A stretch of 64,000 nt of DNA from Streptosporangium sp. NBC_01495 (GTDB taxonomy: Bacteria > Actinomycetota > Actinomycetes > Streptosporangiales > Streptosporangiaceae), in contig NZ_CP109430.1 of assembly GCF_036250735.1 (NCBI RefSeq), positions 5,208,001-5,272,000 on the forward strand, given 5' to 3'. The notes under the pieces were generated by a model. The model had not been told where the DNA came from and made no database searches. It saw only the letters and a list, made by a program, of their open reading frames with translations. The translations under genes and the position numbers were made by a program. Shown piece after piece: positions 36,373 through 45,225 of the stretch; position 1 is the first letter of the stretch; each line of letters begins with the position of its first letter.

Positions 36373-37869
36373 TCAGGTCTGCAGCTGGGTGCAGACGGAC
36401 TTCACCTCGGTGTAGGCGTCGAGGGCCTGGTGGCCCATCTCCCGGCCCCAGCCCGACTGCTTGTACCCGCCGAAGGGCAGGGCTGCGTCGAAGACGTTGT
36501 AGCAGTTGATCCAGACGGTGCCCGCGCGGATCTTGCCGGCGAGGGCGTGCGCCTTGGAGATGTCGCGGGTCCAGATGCCGGCCCCCAGACCGAAGTCGGT
36601 GGCGTTGGCCTCCGCGGCGATCTCGTCCAGGTCGGAGAACGGCGAGGCGACCACCACCGGCCCGAAGATCTCCTCGCGGACGACCTTCATCTCCGGGCGT
36701 ACGTCGGTGAGCACGGTGGGCTGGACGAAGTAGCCCCGCTCCCCGTGCCGGTTGCCGCCGGCGAGTGTCCGGACGCCCTCCTCGCGCCCCGAGTCCAGGT
36801 AGCCGGTCACCCGGCGCAGCTGCTCGTCGGAGACCAGGGGACCCATCTGCGTGTCGGGCTCCATGCCCGGACCGAGCCTGATGCCCCGGGCGATCTCGGC
36901 GACCCCCTCCACCACCTGGTCGAACCGGTCCCGCTGGACGAACAGCCGGGATCCGGCCACGCAACACTGGCCGTGGTTGAAGAAGATCGCGTTCGCCGCG
37001 CCCTGGATGGCGATGTCGGGGTCGGCGTCGTCGAAGACGACGTTGGGGCTCTTGCCGCCGAGCTCCAGGGTGACCTTCTTCAGGTTGCCCGCCGCGGCGT
37101 GCACGATCAGCTTGCCGACCTCGGTGGAGCCGGTGAAGGCGACCTTGTCCACGCCGTCGTGCGCGGCGAGCGCCGCACCGGCGGTCTCGCCGTATCCGGG
37201 CAGGACGTTGACCACGCCGTCGGGCATCCCGGCCTCGGCGATCAGCTCCGCCAGCCGCAGGGCGGACAGCGGGGTCTGCTCGGCGGGCTTGAGGATCACG
37301 ACGTTCCCCGTCGCCAGCGCGGGCCCGAGTTTCCAGGCCGCCATCAGCAGCGGGAAGTTCCACGGGATGATCTGGCCGACCACGCCGATCGGCTCGCGCA
37401 GGGTGTAGGCGTGGAACGCGGCGCCCGGCATGTACGGCACCGACAGCGAGATCGTGTTGCCCTCGATCTTGGTCGCCCAGCCCGCCATGTAGTGGAACAG
37501 GTCCGCCGCCAGCGGGACGTCCGCCGCGCGTGCCACGGCCACCGGTTTGCCGTTGTCCAGCGCTTCGAGCTGGGCCAGCTCCTCCGCGTGCTCCAGGATC
37601 AGGTCACCGATCCTCCAGATGATCCGTCCTCGCTCGGAGGCGGTCATCCGCGACCAGGGGCCCTGTTCGAAGGCCCTGCGGGCCGCGCGCACCGCCCGGT
37701 CGACGTCCTCGGCGTCGGCCTCGGCGACGTGCGCCAGGGTCTGCCCCGTCGCGGGGTTGGGGGTCGCGAACGTCTTGCCCGACGCCGCGTCCACCCACTG
37801 CCCGTCGATGAACAATTTGTGGGGGGTGGTGATGAAGTCCTCGACGCTCTTTTCCAGGGTTACCGTCAT
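36373..37869 (-). CDS. NAD(P)-dependent aldehyde dehydrogenase
   Basis: A 498-residue class 1/2 aldehyde dehydrogenase: LFIDGQWVDAASGKTF, REPIGVVGQIIPWNFPLLM, GNVVILKPAEQTPLSA, VAFTGSTEVGKLI, catalytic Glu in VTLELGGKSPN and catalytic Cys in NHGQCCVAGSRLFV. Tail GGYKQSGWGREMG is conserved. Overall closest in feel to betaine-, phenylacetaldehyde- or retinal-type dehydrogenases; the true substrate cannot be told. Monocistronic. Confidence 0.93.
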   Translation of the reverse strand: MTVTLEKSVEDFITTPHKLFIDGQWVDAASGKTFATPNPATGQTLAHVAEADAEDVDRAVRAARRAFEQGPWSRMTASERGRIIWRIGDLILEHAEELAQLEALDNGKPVAVARAADVPLAADLFHYMAGWATKIEGNTISLSVPYMPGAAFHAYTLREPIGVVGQIIPWNFPLLMAAWKLGPALATGNVVILKPAEQTPLSALRLAELIAEAGMPDGVVNVLPGYGETAGAALAAHDGVDKVAFTGSTEVGKLIVHAAAGNLKKVTLELGGKSPNVVFDDADPDIAIQGAANAIFFNHGQCCVAGSRLFVQRDRFDQVVEGVAEIARGIRLGPGMEPDTQMGPLVSDEQLRRVTGYLDSGREEGVRTLAGGNRHGERGYFVQPTVLTDVRPEMKVVREEIFGPVVVASPFSDLDEIAAEANATDFGLGAGIWTRDISKAHALAGKIRAGTVWINCYNVFDAALPFGGYKQSGWGREMGHQALDAYTEVKSVCTQLQT

Positions 37870-38044
37870 CAGCGTCGGCTCCCTTCCTGTTCAGAGACGC
37901 TCTGCCGGACCGCGCACCCGCCCGCACCGTGGAACCGCCCCCGGTACGCGGACGCTCGGCCCGATGAATGAATCCTCTCAATCAGACTACGGACGAAGTG
38001 AGAGCACAAGGACTCCCCCTCTCCGGCCGATGCGACACCGGGTC

Positions 38045-38794
38045 TCATCCGTCGAGGCCGAAGAGGACGAGGAGCACGCCCAGCACGACGGCGAGGGCGG
38101 TCCACGCCCAGGTCCTCCCCGTCGGCCCGGGGCCGTCGCGCAGCACCCGTACGCCCAGCGGCACGAACGCGACACACAGCCCGGCGACGGCCAGTAGCGA
38201 CTGCGGCTCGGTGCCCTTGAGCGTGCCGAGGGCGAGGACCCACATGCAGCCCAGCGCGATGGAGCGGACCGGTCCCAGCACGCCGGACCGGTAGGCGCCG
38301 ATCGCGAGCACGATCCAGCCGACGACGACGGCGAGGGCCGGGAGGCGGAACAGGTGCCAGGCCGTGTAGGAGTCGGAGACCGCCCTGGTCGCGGCTTCCA
38401 GTCCCTGCACGTCGACGAGCTGGAAGGCGAGGTGGTCGATGCCTCCGTGGAAGGTGCGGGTGAACAGCCCGAGCGTCACGAGGGTGCCGCCCCAGACCGC
38501 CCAGCCGGGCCTGGTGACGCCGATCAGCCGGGCGAGCGTCGCGACGGCGGGCCACATGAGCACGTTGCCCGCGACGAAGAGGCTGTAGGCGGCGACCATC
38601 AGTGCCGGTTCCGCGTCGTAGGCCTCCAGCTGCTGGGGAAAGAAGAAGTGATACCTGATGCGCACGAGCACCCCGGCGGACATCAGCAGGGGACCCAGGA
38701 TCATCGCGATCCCGCCCACCCACGGCCCGGGAAACCAGAAGCGCTCGATCCGGTGGGCCCGCTCGGTGGTCTGCGGGTAAGTGTCGGTGGTCAT
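38045..38794 (-). CDS. Multi-pass membrane protein, unknown function
   Basis: From the ATG at 38794 the 249-residue product has about seven hydrophobic helices (residues ~25-45, 65-88, 98-118, 150-170, 178-195, 200-220 and 228-246). It carries histidines in RYHFFFPQ, TFHGGIDHLAF and AWHLF that could bind heme or metal, but no family is recognised. The gene is divergent from a histidine-kinase gene across a repeat-rich 321-bp gap. Confidence 0.7.
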   Translation of the reverse strand: MTTDTYPQTTERAHRIERFWFPGPWVGGIAMILGPLLMSAGVLVRIRYHFFFPQQLEAYDAEPALMVAAYSLFVAGNVLMWPAVATLARLIGVTRPGWAVWGGTLVTLGLFTRTFHGGIDHLAFQLVDVQGLEAATRAVSDSYTAWHLFRLPALAVVVGWIVLAIGAYRSGVLGPVRSIALGCMWVLALGTLKGTEPQSLLAVAGLCVAFVPLGVRVLRDGPGPTGRTWAWTALAVVLGVLLVLFGLDG

Positions 38795-38906
38795 GCTCCA
38801 ACGCTCGCGGACGGCGGCCTCCCGCACATCCGGCCCCGGTCGGAGGTCACCGGTGCGACCGGGATCGCACCGGCGCCCGCGCCCTGTGCCCACGGGCCTA
38901 TGTCCA

Positions 38907-39055
38907 CGGGCCCATGCCGCGGCCCCGCACCCGCGAACCCACCCCGACAGCTCCGCGCCCACCGGCCGATATCCACCGGCCCGTTCCACGGCCCCACACC
39001 CGCGAACCCATGCCCGCGCCCCCACCCCGGCGGCTCCGCGCCCACCGGCCTGTGC
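38907..39055. repeat. Imperfect ~75-bp direct duplication in intergenic region
   Basis: Two imperfect copies of a 70-82-bp unit lie in tandem. Both contain cacccgcgaaccca followed by ccccg..gctccgcgcccaccggcc. The second copy has a ~12-bp insertion. The 321-bp gap around it holds no gene; the histidine-kinase promoter is probably in the last 50 bp. Confidence 0.6.
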
Positions 39056-39115
39056 CTCCGGGAGGACCGACCACGGGTGGATGCGCTGCCTGGCCTGCGG
39101 CGATAGCGTCATCGC

Positions 39116-40303
39116 GTGAACAGCTCCCGTGGGCGCGCCTACCTGCTCCCCCTCGATGTCGTCGCGGCTCCGGCGCTGGTGCTTCTGATCGCGTACGCGG
39201 CCCTCGATCCCCCCGTCCAGGTGTTCACCGGCCCGCTCTGGGTGGCGTGGACGTCGGCCGTGGCCATCGCGCTGCCCGTGGCGGTGCGGCGGCGCTGGCC
39301 GCTGCCGGTGCTCGCCGTGACGGGCGTGGGCGCGGTGGTGGCGACGCTGCTCGGCACGGTCGGCGCCGGGGCGATCTGGGTGGCCTACGTTCCCGCCGCC
39401 CTGGCGCTCTACCTCGTCGCACTGACCACGCCGCCCCGCCGGTCCGTGACCGCCCTGGTGGCCTGCCTGCTCGCCTCGGGTGCCGCCGTGGCGTACCTGT
39501 ACTCCGTCATGCGGCCCGTCCCGCGGCCGGGGGCGGTGCCCGGCGAGGTGCTCCCCGCCTGGCCGGTGGAGGCCGGCGTGATCTGGGCGATCATGTGCGG
39601 GGCATGGGCGGCCGGGGCCGCGCTCCGCCGGCGGCGGGCCACCGCCGCCCGGCTCTCCCGGCAGGCCGTGGCCGACGAACGGCTGCACATCGCCCGCGAG
39701 CTGCACGACATCGTCGGGCACAGCATGAGCCTGATCGCGGTCAAGGCCACCGTCGCCAACCACATCGCCGCGACCAACCCGCAGGAGGCCATGTCCGCGC
39801 TGGCCGTCATCGAGCACACCAGCAGGGCCGCGCTCACCGACATCCGCCGCCTGCTGGGGGTGCTCCGCTCCGACGAGGGCTCCCCCGCCGACCTGGCGCC
39901 GCCACCGGGACCCGCCCAGCTGCACCTGCTCGCCGAGCACACCCGGGCCGCGGGCGTTCCCGTCGACCTTGAGATACGCGGCACCGGCGAGCTGCCGGAG
40001 GCGGTGGGCCTGTCGGTGTACCGCATCGTGCAGGAGGCGCTCACCAACGTCGTCAAGCACGCCGCCCCGGCTCGCTGCAAGGTCCTCGTCGAGACCGGCG
40101 GAGGGGCGGTGCGGATCGAGGTGGTCGACGACGGCCGGGGCCGCAGGCCCGCGGAGCCGCGGGGTGCCGAAGCGCACGGGCTGGTCGGGATGAGGGAACG
40201 TGTCACGATGTACGGTGGCACGTTCAGTGCCGGCCCACGACCCGAGGGAGGCTTCCAGGTGTCAGCCCACCTGCCGTACGAGCCGTCCGGACGGACGCCG
40301 TGA
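39116..40303 (+). CDS. NarL-type sensor histidine kinase
   Basis: A 395-residue sensor kinase of the HisKA_3 type. Five or so N-terminal transmembrane helices (about 10-165) are followed by the phospho-acceptor helix (RLHIARELHDIVGHSMSLIA; H in the HD motif) and a HATPase domain (VYRIVQEALTNVVKHA N-box, VVDDGRG, HGLVGMRERV). There is no large extracellular domain, so the stimulus is likely membrane-borne. The stop overlaps the response-regulator start (40300-40303). GTG start. Confidence 0.92.
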   Translation: MNSSRGRAYLLPLDVVAAPALVLLIAYAALDPPVQVFTGPLWVAWTSAVAIALPVAVRRRWPLPVLAVTGVGAVVATLLGTVGAGAIWVAYVPAALALYLVALTTPPRRSVTALVACLLASGAAVAYLYSVMRPVPRPGAVPGEVLPAWPVEAGVIWAIMCGAWAAGAALRRRRATAARLSRQAVADERLHIARELHDIVGHSMSLIAVKATVANHIAATNPQEAMSALAVIEHTSRAALTDIRRLLGVLRSDEGSPADLAPPPGPAQLHLLAEHTRAAGVPVDLEIRGTGELPEAVGLSVYRIVQEALTNVVKHAAPARCKVLVETGGGAVRIEVVDDGRGRRPAEPRGAEAHGLVGMRERVTMYGGTFSAGPRPEGGFQVSAHLPYEPSGRTP

Positions 40304-41025
40304 CAGGAACCGCCGAGACGGGCGCCGCGAACGGCTCCGCGTCACCGATCCGGGTGCTGCTCGCCGACGATCACGTGCTGCTGCGTGACAGCTTCCGCGC
40401 CCTCGTCGACGCCACCGAGGGAATGGTCACGGTCGGCGAGGCGGCCACCGGTGCCGAGGCCGTGCGGATGGCCGGGCGGGAGCGTCCGGACGTGGTGCTG
40501 ATGGACGTGCGGATGCCCGAGATGGACGGCATCGAGGCCACCCGGCTGATCTGCGGCTCGCCCGAGACCGCCGGTGTGCGCGTGCTGATCCTGACGACGT
40601 TCGACCTGGACGAGTACGTCTACGCGGCCCTGCGGGCAGGGGCGAGCGGCTTCCTGGTCAAGGACACCACCGCGGCGCACCTCCTGGAGGCGATCCGCGT
40701 GGTCGTCTCCGGTGAGGCCCTGCTGGCGCCCGGCGTGACGCGGCGGCTCATCACCGAGTTCGCGCGGCTGGCCGCTCCCGCCCGGCCTCTGGCCCGCGAG
40801 CTCGACGGGGTCACCGTCCGCGAGCGCGAGGTTCTCACCCTGATCGCCCGGGGGCTGTCCAACACCGAGATCGCCGAGCTCCTGCACCTCAGCGTCGGCA
40901 CGGTGAAGACGCACGTGGGACGCCTGCTCGACAAACTCCACGCGCGCGACCGCGCCCAGCTCGTGATCATCGCCTACGAGACGGGCCTGGTCTCCGCCGG
41001 AAGCGCGACACCCCGGGGAGCGTGA
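40300..41025 (+). CDS. NarL/FixJ-type response regulator
   Basis: A 241-residue regulator. The receiver domain has the acidic pair LLADDH, phospho-acceptor Asp in VVLMDVRMPEMDG and the conserved Lys in GFLVKDT. The LuxR-type helix-turn-helix is LTVREREVLTLIARGLSNTE, IAELLHLSVGTVKTHVGRLL. A short Pro/Ala/Arg linker joins the domains. It is translationally coupled to the kinase gene upstream and forms a standard pair with it. Confidence 0.93.
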   Translation: MTGTAETGAANGSASPIRVLLADDHVLLRDSFRALVDATEGMVTVGEAATGAEAVRMAGRERPDVVLMDVRMPEMDGIEATRLICGSPETAGVRVLILTTFDLDEYVYAALRAGASGFLVKDTTAAHLLEAIRVVVSGEALLAPGVTRRLITEFARLAAPARPLARELDGVTVREREVLTLIARGLSNTEIAELLHLSVGTVKTHVGRLLDKLHARDRAQLVIIAYETGLVSAGSATPRGA

Positions 41026-41028
41026 CCG

Positions 41029-41193
41029 ATGCCCGACCGGGAGATCCTGACCGGCGGCGGTGTCGAGGCCGCCGCGGGCAACGCGGCCTTCGCGGGTCAC
41101 CTGGCCGATGGGCACGACCTGCGGTATCTCGCCGACGCCGGTTACCTGGACGAGCGACGAGCCGTCTTCGACCGCGTTCTCCTCGCCGGATAA
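41029..41193 (+). CDS. Small ORF (54 aa) coupled to response regulator
   Basis: An ATG 3 bp after the response-regulator stop, with GGGGAG 8 nt upstream, opens 54 codons (PDREILTGGGVEAAAGN, HLADGHDLRYLADAGYLDER). The start position suggests co-translation with the pair, but the sequence may be a fragment of a longer lost protein. Not recognised. Confidence 0.4.
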   Translation: MPDREILTGGGVEAAAGNAAFAGHLADGHDLRYLADAGYLDERRAVFDRVLLAG

Positions 41194-41309
41194 CCGGGCA
41201 ACCGGACAGCTACCGAGGTTGAAGCTCGGAAGTTAGATCATCGATGGTGGTTCGTGGCCGTTGGATGACCTCGCGTTCGGCATTCCGGAGTTATGAGGCA
41301 TCCGGAGGG

Positions 41310-41467
41310 CAGCGGATTTCCTGCGCATCGGATCGGGCAATCCTGCGGTCAACGGCCTGGATCCCCTCAACGCGATCATCAAGCCTCGGCTGAAACGCAT
41401 GCGGTATCGACCTGATCTCGCCGCCGGTTTCCTCAACGAGACCGGCCCGTCCTTCAACCTGGCCTGA
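41310..41467 (+). pseudogene. ORF remnant of unknown origin
   Basis: One frame without a start reads GIRRAADFLRIGSGNPAVNG, LDPLNAIIKPRLKRMR and YRPDLAAGFLNETG, then NLA-stop. The protein-like composition suggests the end of a broken gene, perhaps from a mobile element; I could not assign it. From here to 41660 the DNA turns clearly A+T-rich. Confidence 0.35.
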
Positions 41468-41611
41468 ACATGGAGATTTAATCTCAGTGGCTCCTCACTG
41501 ATTCCACGCACCGGATCTTGGCCATCGGTCGATCGATAAAGTCACCCCACAGGGATTTTTCGGGCAGTAATAACCAATCCAGCGCTTCCACATTTACCAA
41601 GCACATCACCC

Positions 41612-41640
41612 TTCACTTTCGAGACACAGAACCATACAAT
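41612..41640 (+). promoter_or_regulatory. Putative promoter of serine-hydrolase gene
   Basis: TTCACT (41612-41617) and TACAAT (41635-41640) are separated by 17 bp, a good sigma-70-like pair. The predicted transcript starts about 25 nt before the ATG at 41672, leaving room for the GGAGG ribosome-binding site. Confidence 0.5.
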
Positions 41641-41671
41641 ATCGTGCACGCATGAAAAATTGGAGGGCGAG

Positions 41672-42493
41672 ATGACCGTCTCACATCAGATTGACAAGAT
41701 CGTACGAGAGTTCGCAAGAGACAGCGGGCGCAGCCTGTCGATAAAGTCACTATCCGGACCAGAAATAGAAATAACAGTTAGAGGTGACGAGTCGCGCCCG
41801 GGGGCCAGCACCCTGAAAGTGGCGATCTCGATGGAGATAGCCCGCCAACTCGACAACGGCCTTCTGAGCAGTTCGCTTCTCATTAAAAGGAAAGATCTTG
41901 GCACCAGCATCTATCCCACCCTCCTTGAAGTACTCAGAGAAGATCACACATTTACAATAAAAGAACTTTGTGGAATCATGCTGGCGACCAGCGACAATCT
42001 GATCTCTCAATATCTTCTCGATCTCGCTGGAATACAATCCGTCAACTCGTTTCTCAAAGACATTTCCTGCCGTCAATCGATGATACGCGTCGGATATCGA
42101 GACTTTGAATTGAGTCCCATTGGGCGAGCAAACACCACCTCGACCATGGATCAAATACGCCTATTGACCCACTTGGATCAAGAAAACACGTATTCCTGGA
42201 TCCGCAACGCGATGGTAAACGGGCTTCGAAAGTCTCGAATAGCACTGAGATTCCCTGAAGATATTTCCATAGCAAACAAGACGGGATCACTGAACGGCGT
42301 GGCGAATGATGTCGCCCTAATATCTGACAGGGAAATAAAAATAGCCATTGCAGTGCTAACGGACAGGCAGACAGACGCAGGCCGGACCGGCATCGAAATC
42401 GCCGATACGGTGTACGCCGTATGGCAGACCATCGGAGGAAGAGTCCACGAACTCAGAGAAGAAGGAACGCCTTCGCCCGATCCGCACGACTAG
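41672..42493 (+). CDS. Class A beta-lactamase-like serine hydrolase (cytoplasmic, A+T-rich)
   Basis: A 273-residue protein with the three penicilloyl-serine-transferase motifs in order: SxxK as S46-T-L-K49, SDN at 107-109 and KTG at 203-205 (IANKTGSLNG). The omega loop (YRDFELSPIGRAN, 142-154) lacks the usual E-x-x-L-N; Asp144 or Glu146 would have to replace the catalytic Glu. There is no signal peptide, unlike true beta-lactamases, so an intracellular esterase or peptidase role is more likely than drug resistance. Base and codon use (many AAA, ATA, AAT) are far from the rest of the window, indicating transfer. ATG 41672 is chosen for its GGAGG site. It faces the ThiF-M50 operon. Confidence 0.75.
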   Translation: MTVSHQIDKIVREFARDSGRSLSIKSLSGPEIEITVRGDESRPGASTLKVAISMEIARQLDNGLLSSSLLIKRKDLGTSIYPTLLEVLREDHTFTIKELCGIMLATSDNLISQYLLDLAGIQSVNSFLKDISCRQSMIRVGYRDFELSPIGRANTTSTMDQIRLLTHLDQENTYSWIRNAMVNGLRKSRIALRFPEDISIANKTGSLNGVANDVALISDREIKIAIAVLTDRQTDAGRTGIEIADTVYAVWQTIGGRVHELREEGTPSPDPHD

Positions 42494-42520
42494 CATACTC
42501 ATATCAATTTCCTCCGCAGC

Positions 42521-42549
42521 CGTCGGCGCGGCGCCACTGACGATTTTTT
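42521..42549 (+). terminator. Rho-independent terminator after serine hydrolase
   Basis: A hairpin with stem CGTCGG / CTGACG (one G-T pair) and G+C-rich loop is followed by ATTTTTT, 28 bp after the serine-hydrolase stop. Confidence 0.5.
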
Positions 42550-42844
42550 CCACACCGGGACAGCAGAATTTCCTTCCTCTTATTATTTGGCCCAGTCTCA
42601 AGTGCTCTATTTTCTGGCGCGACGACTGCCGTTGTTTTCGATTCCGTGGCTTCACGTGAAGTGGCGCGGGTGGATCCGCCCGCCCCCGTCGCGGGTCAGC
42701 GCGCTCACCCCGCGCACCACGCGGGCGGGCCGGTCCTCGGTGGCGGCCGGCAGGTCGCATCCGCGAGGGAAGCGGCGCCGCACCTGTCACGACGGTTCCG
42801 CGGGCGCGGGTCGACGCCCCCTCGGGTGGCCGCGGGGCCGCGGT
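42550..42844. other. Convergent intergenic region without a gene
   Basis: This stretch separates the stops of the serine hydrolase (+) and the M50 protease (-). The left third is A+T-rich and the right two thirds return to the genomic G+C-rich composition at about 42620, marking the edge of the foreign segment. No ORF with a plausible start or RNA seen. Confidence 0.5.
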
Positions 42845-44104
42845 CTATCCGGCCCGGCCGGCACTCCGCCGGCGGAACCAGTGCCGATGGCCCCGGATGA
42901 ACGTCACCACGAAGAGGATCTGGATAGCGCCCTCGATCAGGAGGAAGAGCCCGGAGTCCAGCGCGGGCAGCAGCGGCCCGCCGCCCAGGCCGTCGGCGAG
43001 GGTGAGCACGGCGCGCACCGCGGCGGCGATCGCGATCGGCGCGCCGTACAGGGCCAGGGCGGTGAGGCTGACCGTGGCTCCCAGTACGAGGAAGACGGAG
43101 TAGATCCGGGTCGCCCGGCGCTCGTGGGGGGCGAGCCCGCTCGTCGGGTCCTCGGCGGAATGGGGGCGGCGGCGCAGGGCCGCGACGGTCCTCCCGAGGA
43201 GATACTTCGCGTAGGAGAGGCCGTCGTCGAAGAGGTTCCTGGCCCGAAGCAGGTCGCGCAGGACGTAGTACAGGTCGGTGCGCATGTAGACCTGGAGCTG
43301 GAACGGAATGGTCATCAGCACGCAGACGACGAGTGCCTGGAGGATGGCCTTCGCCACTCCGGGCATGGCCAGGTGGGCCACCAGCAGTGTCAGCGTGGCC
43401 ATCACGAACAGGTCCCCGGCCATCCCGGCCAGATAGACCCGGTAGCGGGACCGCCTGGGAACCCCCCACACCCCGGTGACGTCGGTCTGCACCACGAGAT
43501 TGTGCAGCCGGGTGCCGAAGCCTATCCGCCCCGGCGCGCCGAGCGACCGGGCCGCCGTCAGGTGCATCAGCTCGTGCACGCTGATCGTGACCGACACCAT
43601 CGCGGTGTTGACCAGCACCGTCAGGCCGATGTAGTCGCTCCAGAAGAAGTCCGCGTAGTGCGGCAGCAGGTCGGGCCGCGTGCCGAGGGTGAGCAGCGCC
43701 GCACCCACGACGACCAGCCAGAGGGCCTTCATCGGCCTGCTGAAGATCCACGCCACGTTCCGCTCGGTCAGCCCCCGGAAATGGCTGCGCGGAACGTCCG
43801 CGGCCGGATCCGGCAGGGGGTGCCCGTCGACGGCGTGCACGAAGCCGAGTTCCGAAAGGGTCTCCACCAGTTCGGCGACGTCGATCTCCACGTCCTGTTC
43901 CGCCGCTATCCGCTCCTCCGTGGCGCGGACGGAGAGCCCCTCGGCCAGCAGGCGGATCGCGTCGCCGTAGACCGCCGGCAGCTCGACGAACTCTCCGATC
44001 TCCGACCGGCCGACGACCGCCACCTCCGGGTCGTCGTCGTCCGGGCGGCTCATCAGCCGGTGGAAGCCGACGTGACTGTCGGCGGTGACCGACGCGGCGC
44101 TCAC
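42845..44104 (-). CDS. PqqD-domain M50-type membrane metalloprotease (RiPP-associated)
   Basis: A 419-residue protein. The N-terminal ~95 residues form a PqqD-like peptide-binding domain (FHRLMSRPDDDDPEVAVVGR, GEFVELPAVYGDAIRLLAEG). The rest is a multi-helix membrane protein with the zinc motif HELMH (177-181) and the later metal-site region YMRTDLYYVLRDLLRARNLF, as in M50/site-2-like peptidases. Proteins with this layout occur with peptide-modification systems and may cleave or export the modified peptide. The GTG at 44104 overlaps the ThiF stop (GTGA), which fixes the start and shows translational coupling. It is the last gene of the operon. Confidence 0.8.
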   Translation of the reverse strand: MSAASVTADSHVGFHRLMSRPDDDDPEVAVVGRSEIGEFVELPAVYGDAIRLLAEGLSVRATEERIAAEQDVEIDVAELVETLSELGFVHAVDGHPLPDPAADVPRSHFRGLTERNVAWIFSRPMKALWLVVVGAALLTLGTRPDLLPHYADFFWSDYIGLTVLVNTAMVSVTISVHELMHLTAARSLGAPGRIGFGTRLHNLVVQTDVTGVWGVPRRSRYRVYLAGMAGDLFVMATLTLLVAHLAMPGVAKAILQALVVCVLMTIPFQLQVYMRTDLYYVLRDLLRARNLFDDGLSYAKYLLGRTVAALRRRPHSAEDPTSGLAPHERRATRIYSVFLVLGATVSLTALALYGAPIAIAAAVRAVLTLADGLGGGPLLPALDSGLFLLIEGAIQILFVVTFIRGHRHWFRRRSAGRAG

Positions 44105-45195
44105 GACGTTCCGGAACCGCAGGTGGGACAGTCCTCGTGGTGGGGGACGTCGATGAAGTACGAGTGGTCCCACATGGCGTAGTTCCAGTGGAAGATCCGG
44201 CCGCGGACCTGGGTCGGCAGGCCGGCGAGGTGGTACAGGATCTCCAGCGCGCACAGGTGCCCGCTGATGTTGGCACTGGCCGCGACCACCGCGTTGGGGC
44301 GGCCCTCGGTGAGCGGGCGGCCCTGGGCTCTGAACTCGCGCTGGTCCTCCTGCCGCCGCAGGCAGGTCCAGCATCCGGTCTTGCCGGGGATCAGGGAGCC
44401 GATGACGGCCATCGGGCCGGTGTAGAAGCTGACGAACCACGGGGTGCCGGTACGCAGCGCCGCCTCGTTGGTCCAGAACATGATGTCCGGACGCGGCTCG
44501 TCCGCGCAGAGGACGAAAAGGTCGCGACCTTCCATCAGAGCGGCGATGTCATCGACTCCGCCCGCCTTGACGTCGCCGCCGGTCACCGTGACCAGGCTGT
44601 TCATCTGGCTCAGCCGGTCCACGGCCGCCTCGATCTTCGGCCGGCCGACGTCCTGCTCGGTGTACAGGAGCTGCCGCGTGAGATTCGACTCCTCGACGTG
44701 GTCGAAGTCGGCGACGTGCAGGGCTCCGATGCCGCTGGAGACCAGCCCGGCGGCCACGGCGGAGCCCGTGCCGCCGATGCCCAGCAGGGAGACCTTGGCG
44801 TCTTTGATCCTGGACTGGATCTCGTACGGGGAACTGCGCGGAGTGAGGTCGATCCACGAGAAGAAGTTCCGGGCCGGTTCGTAGCGCAGGGCCTCGCGCG
44901 AGGTGAGATTGTCCGGGAGCGGCGCCCCGGCGTCCTCGACGAACCCGTTCTGGATCAGCCCCGCGATCACTTCGCGGACGTCCTCCTCGTCGGTGTCGGG
45001 ATGCGTCTCGGCGAAGGCGGCGCAGATCTGGTCGACCGTCCTGGTGCCGTCCATGAGGACGATCAGCCTGGCGATGGCGCCGTCCTCGCCGTCCTGGATC
45101 TCCGAGGAGATGCCCTGCTGCATGAGGCCGACGACGATGCGATCACCGGGCAGGGCCAGGGGCTGGTGGACGGACTTGATACAGGGGAAGTGCAC
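44101..45195 (-). CDS. ThiF/E1-like adenylating enzyme with N-terminal RRE/PqqD-like domain
   Basis: A 364-residue enzyme. Residues 1-100 resemble the leader-peptide-recognition (PqqD/RRE-type) domain of TOMM and related proteins (ARLIVLMDGTRTVDQICAAF, VREVIAGLIQNGFVED). Residues ~130-364 are an E1-like fold: nucleotide loop LLGIGGTGS (137-145), ADFDHVEESNLTRQ (162-175) with the conserved Asn/Arg, and zinc cysteines C275, C278, C356, C359. E1/ThiF/MccB enzymes adenylate peptide or protein C-termini. No YcaO partner is present. GTG start with AAGGG ribosome site. It lies between the 37-codon peptide gene and the coupled M50 protease. Confidence 0.82.
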   Translation of the reverse strand: MHFPCIKSVHQPLALPGDRIVVGLMQQGISSEIQDGEDGAIARLIVLMDGTRTVDQICAAFAETHPDTDEEDVREVIAGLIQNGFVEDAGAPLPDNLTSREALRYEPARNFFSWIDLTPRSSPYEIQSRIKDAKVSLLGIGGTGSAVAAGLVSSGIGALHVADFDHVEESNLTRQLLYTEQDVGRPKIEAAVDRLSQMNSLVTVTGGDVKAGGVDDIAALMEGRDLFVLCADEPRPDIMFWTNEAALRTGTPWFVSFYTGPMAVIGSLIPGKTGCWTCLRRQEDQREFRAQGRPLTEGRPNAVVAASANISGHLCALEILYHLAGLPTQVRGRIFHWNYAMWDHSYFIDVPHHEDCPTCGSGTS

Positions 45196-45225
45196 GAGAA
45201 CCCTTCAGGTCATGCCGACGACATG

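Noticed and set aside
41233..41511. 92-codon minus-strand ORF
   Set aside because: The opposite strand reads more like a degraded protein end; no ribosome site on the minus strand.
42356..42790. 144-codon minus-strand ORF after the M50 gene
   Set aside because: It is antisense to the serine hydrolase 3' end and mixed in composition; no ribosome site or recognisable fold.
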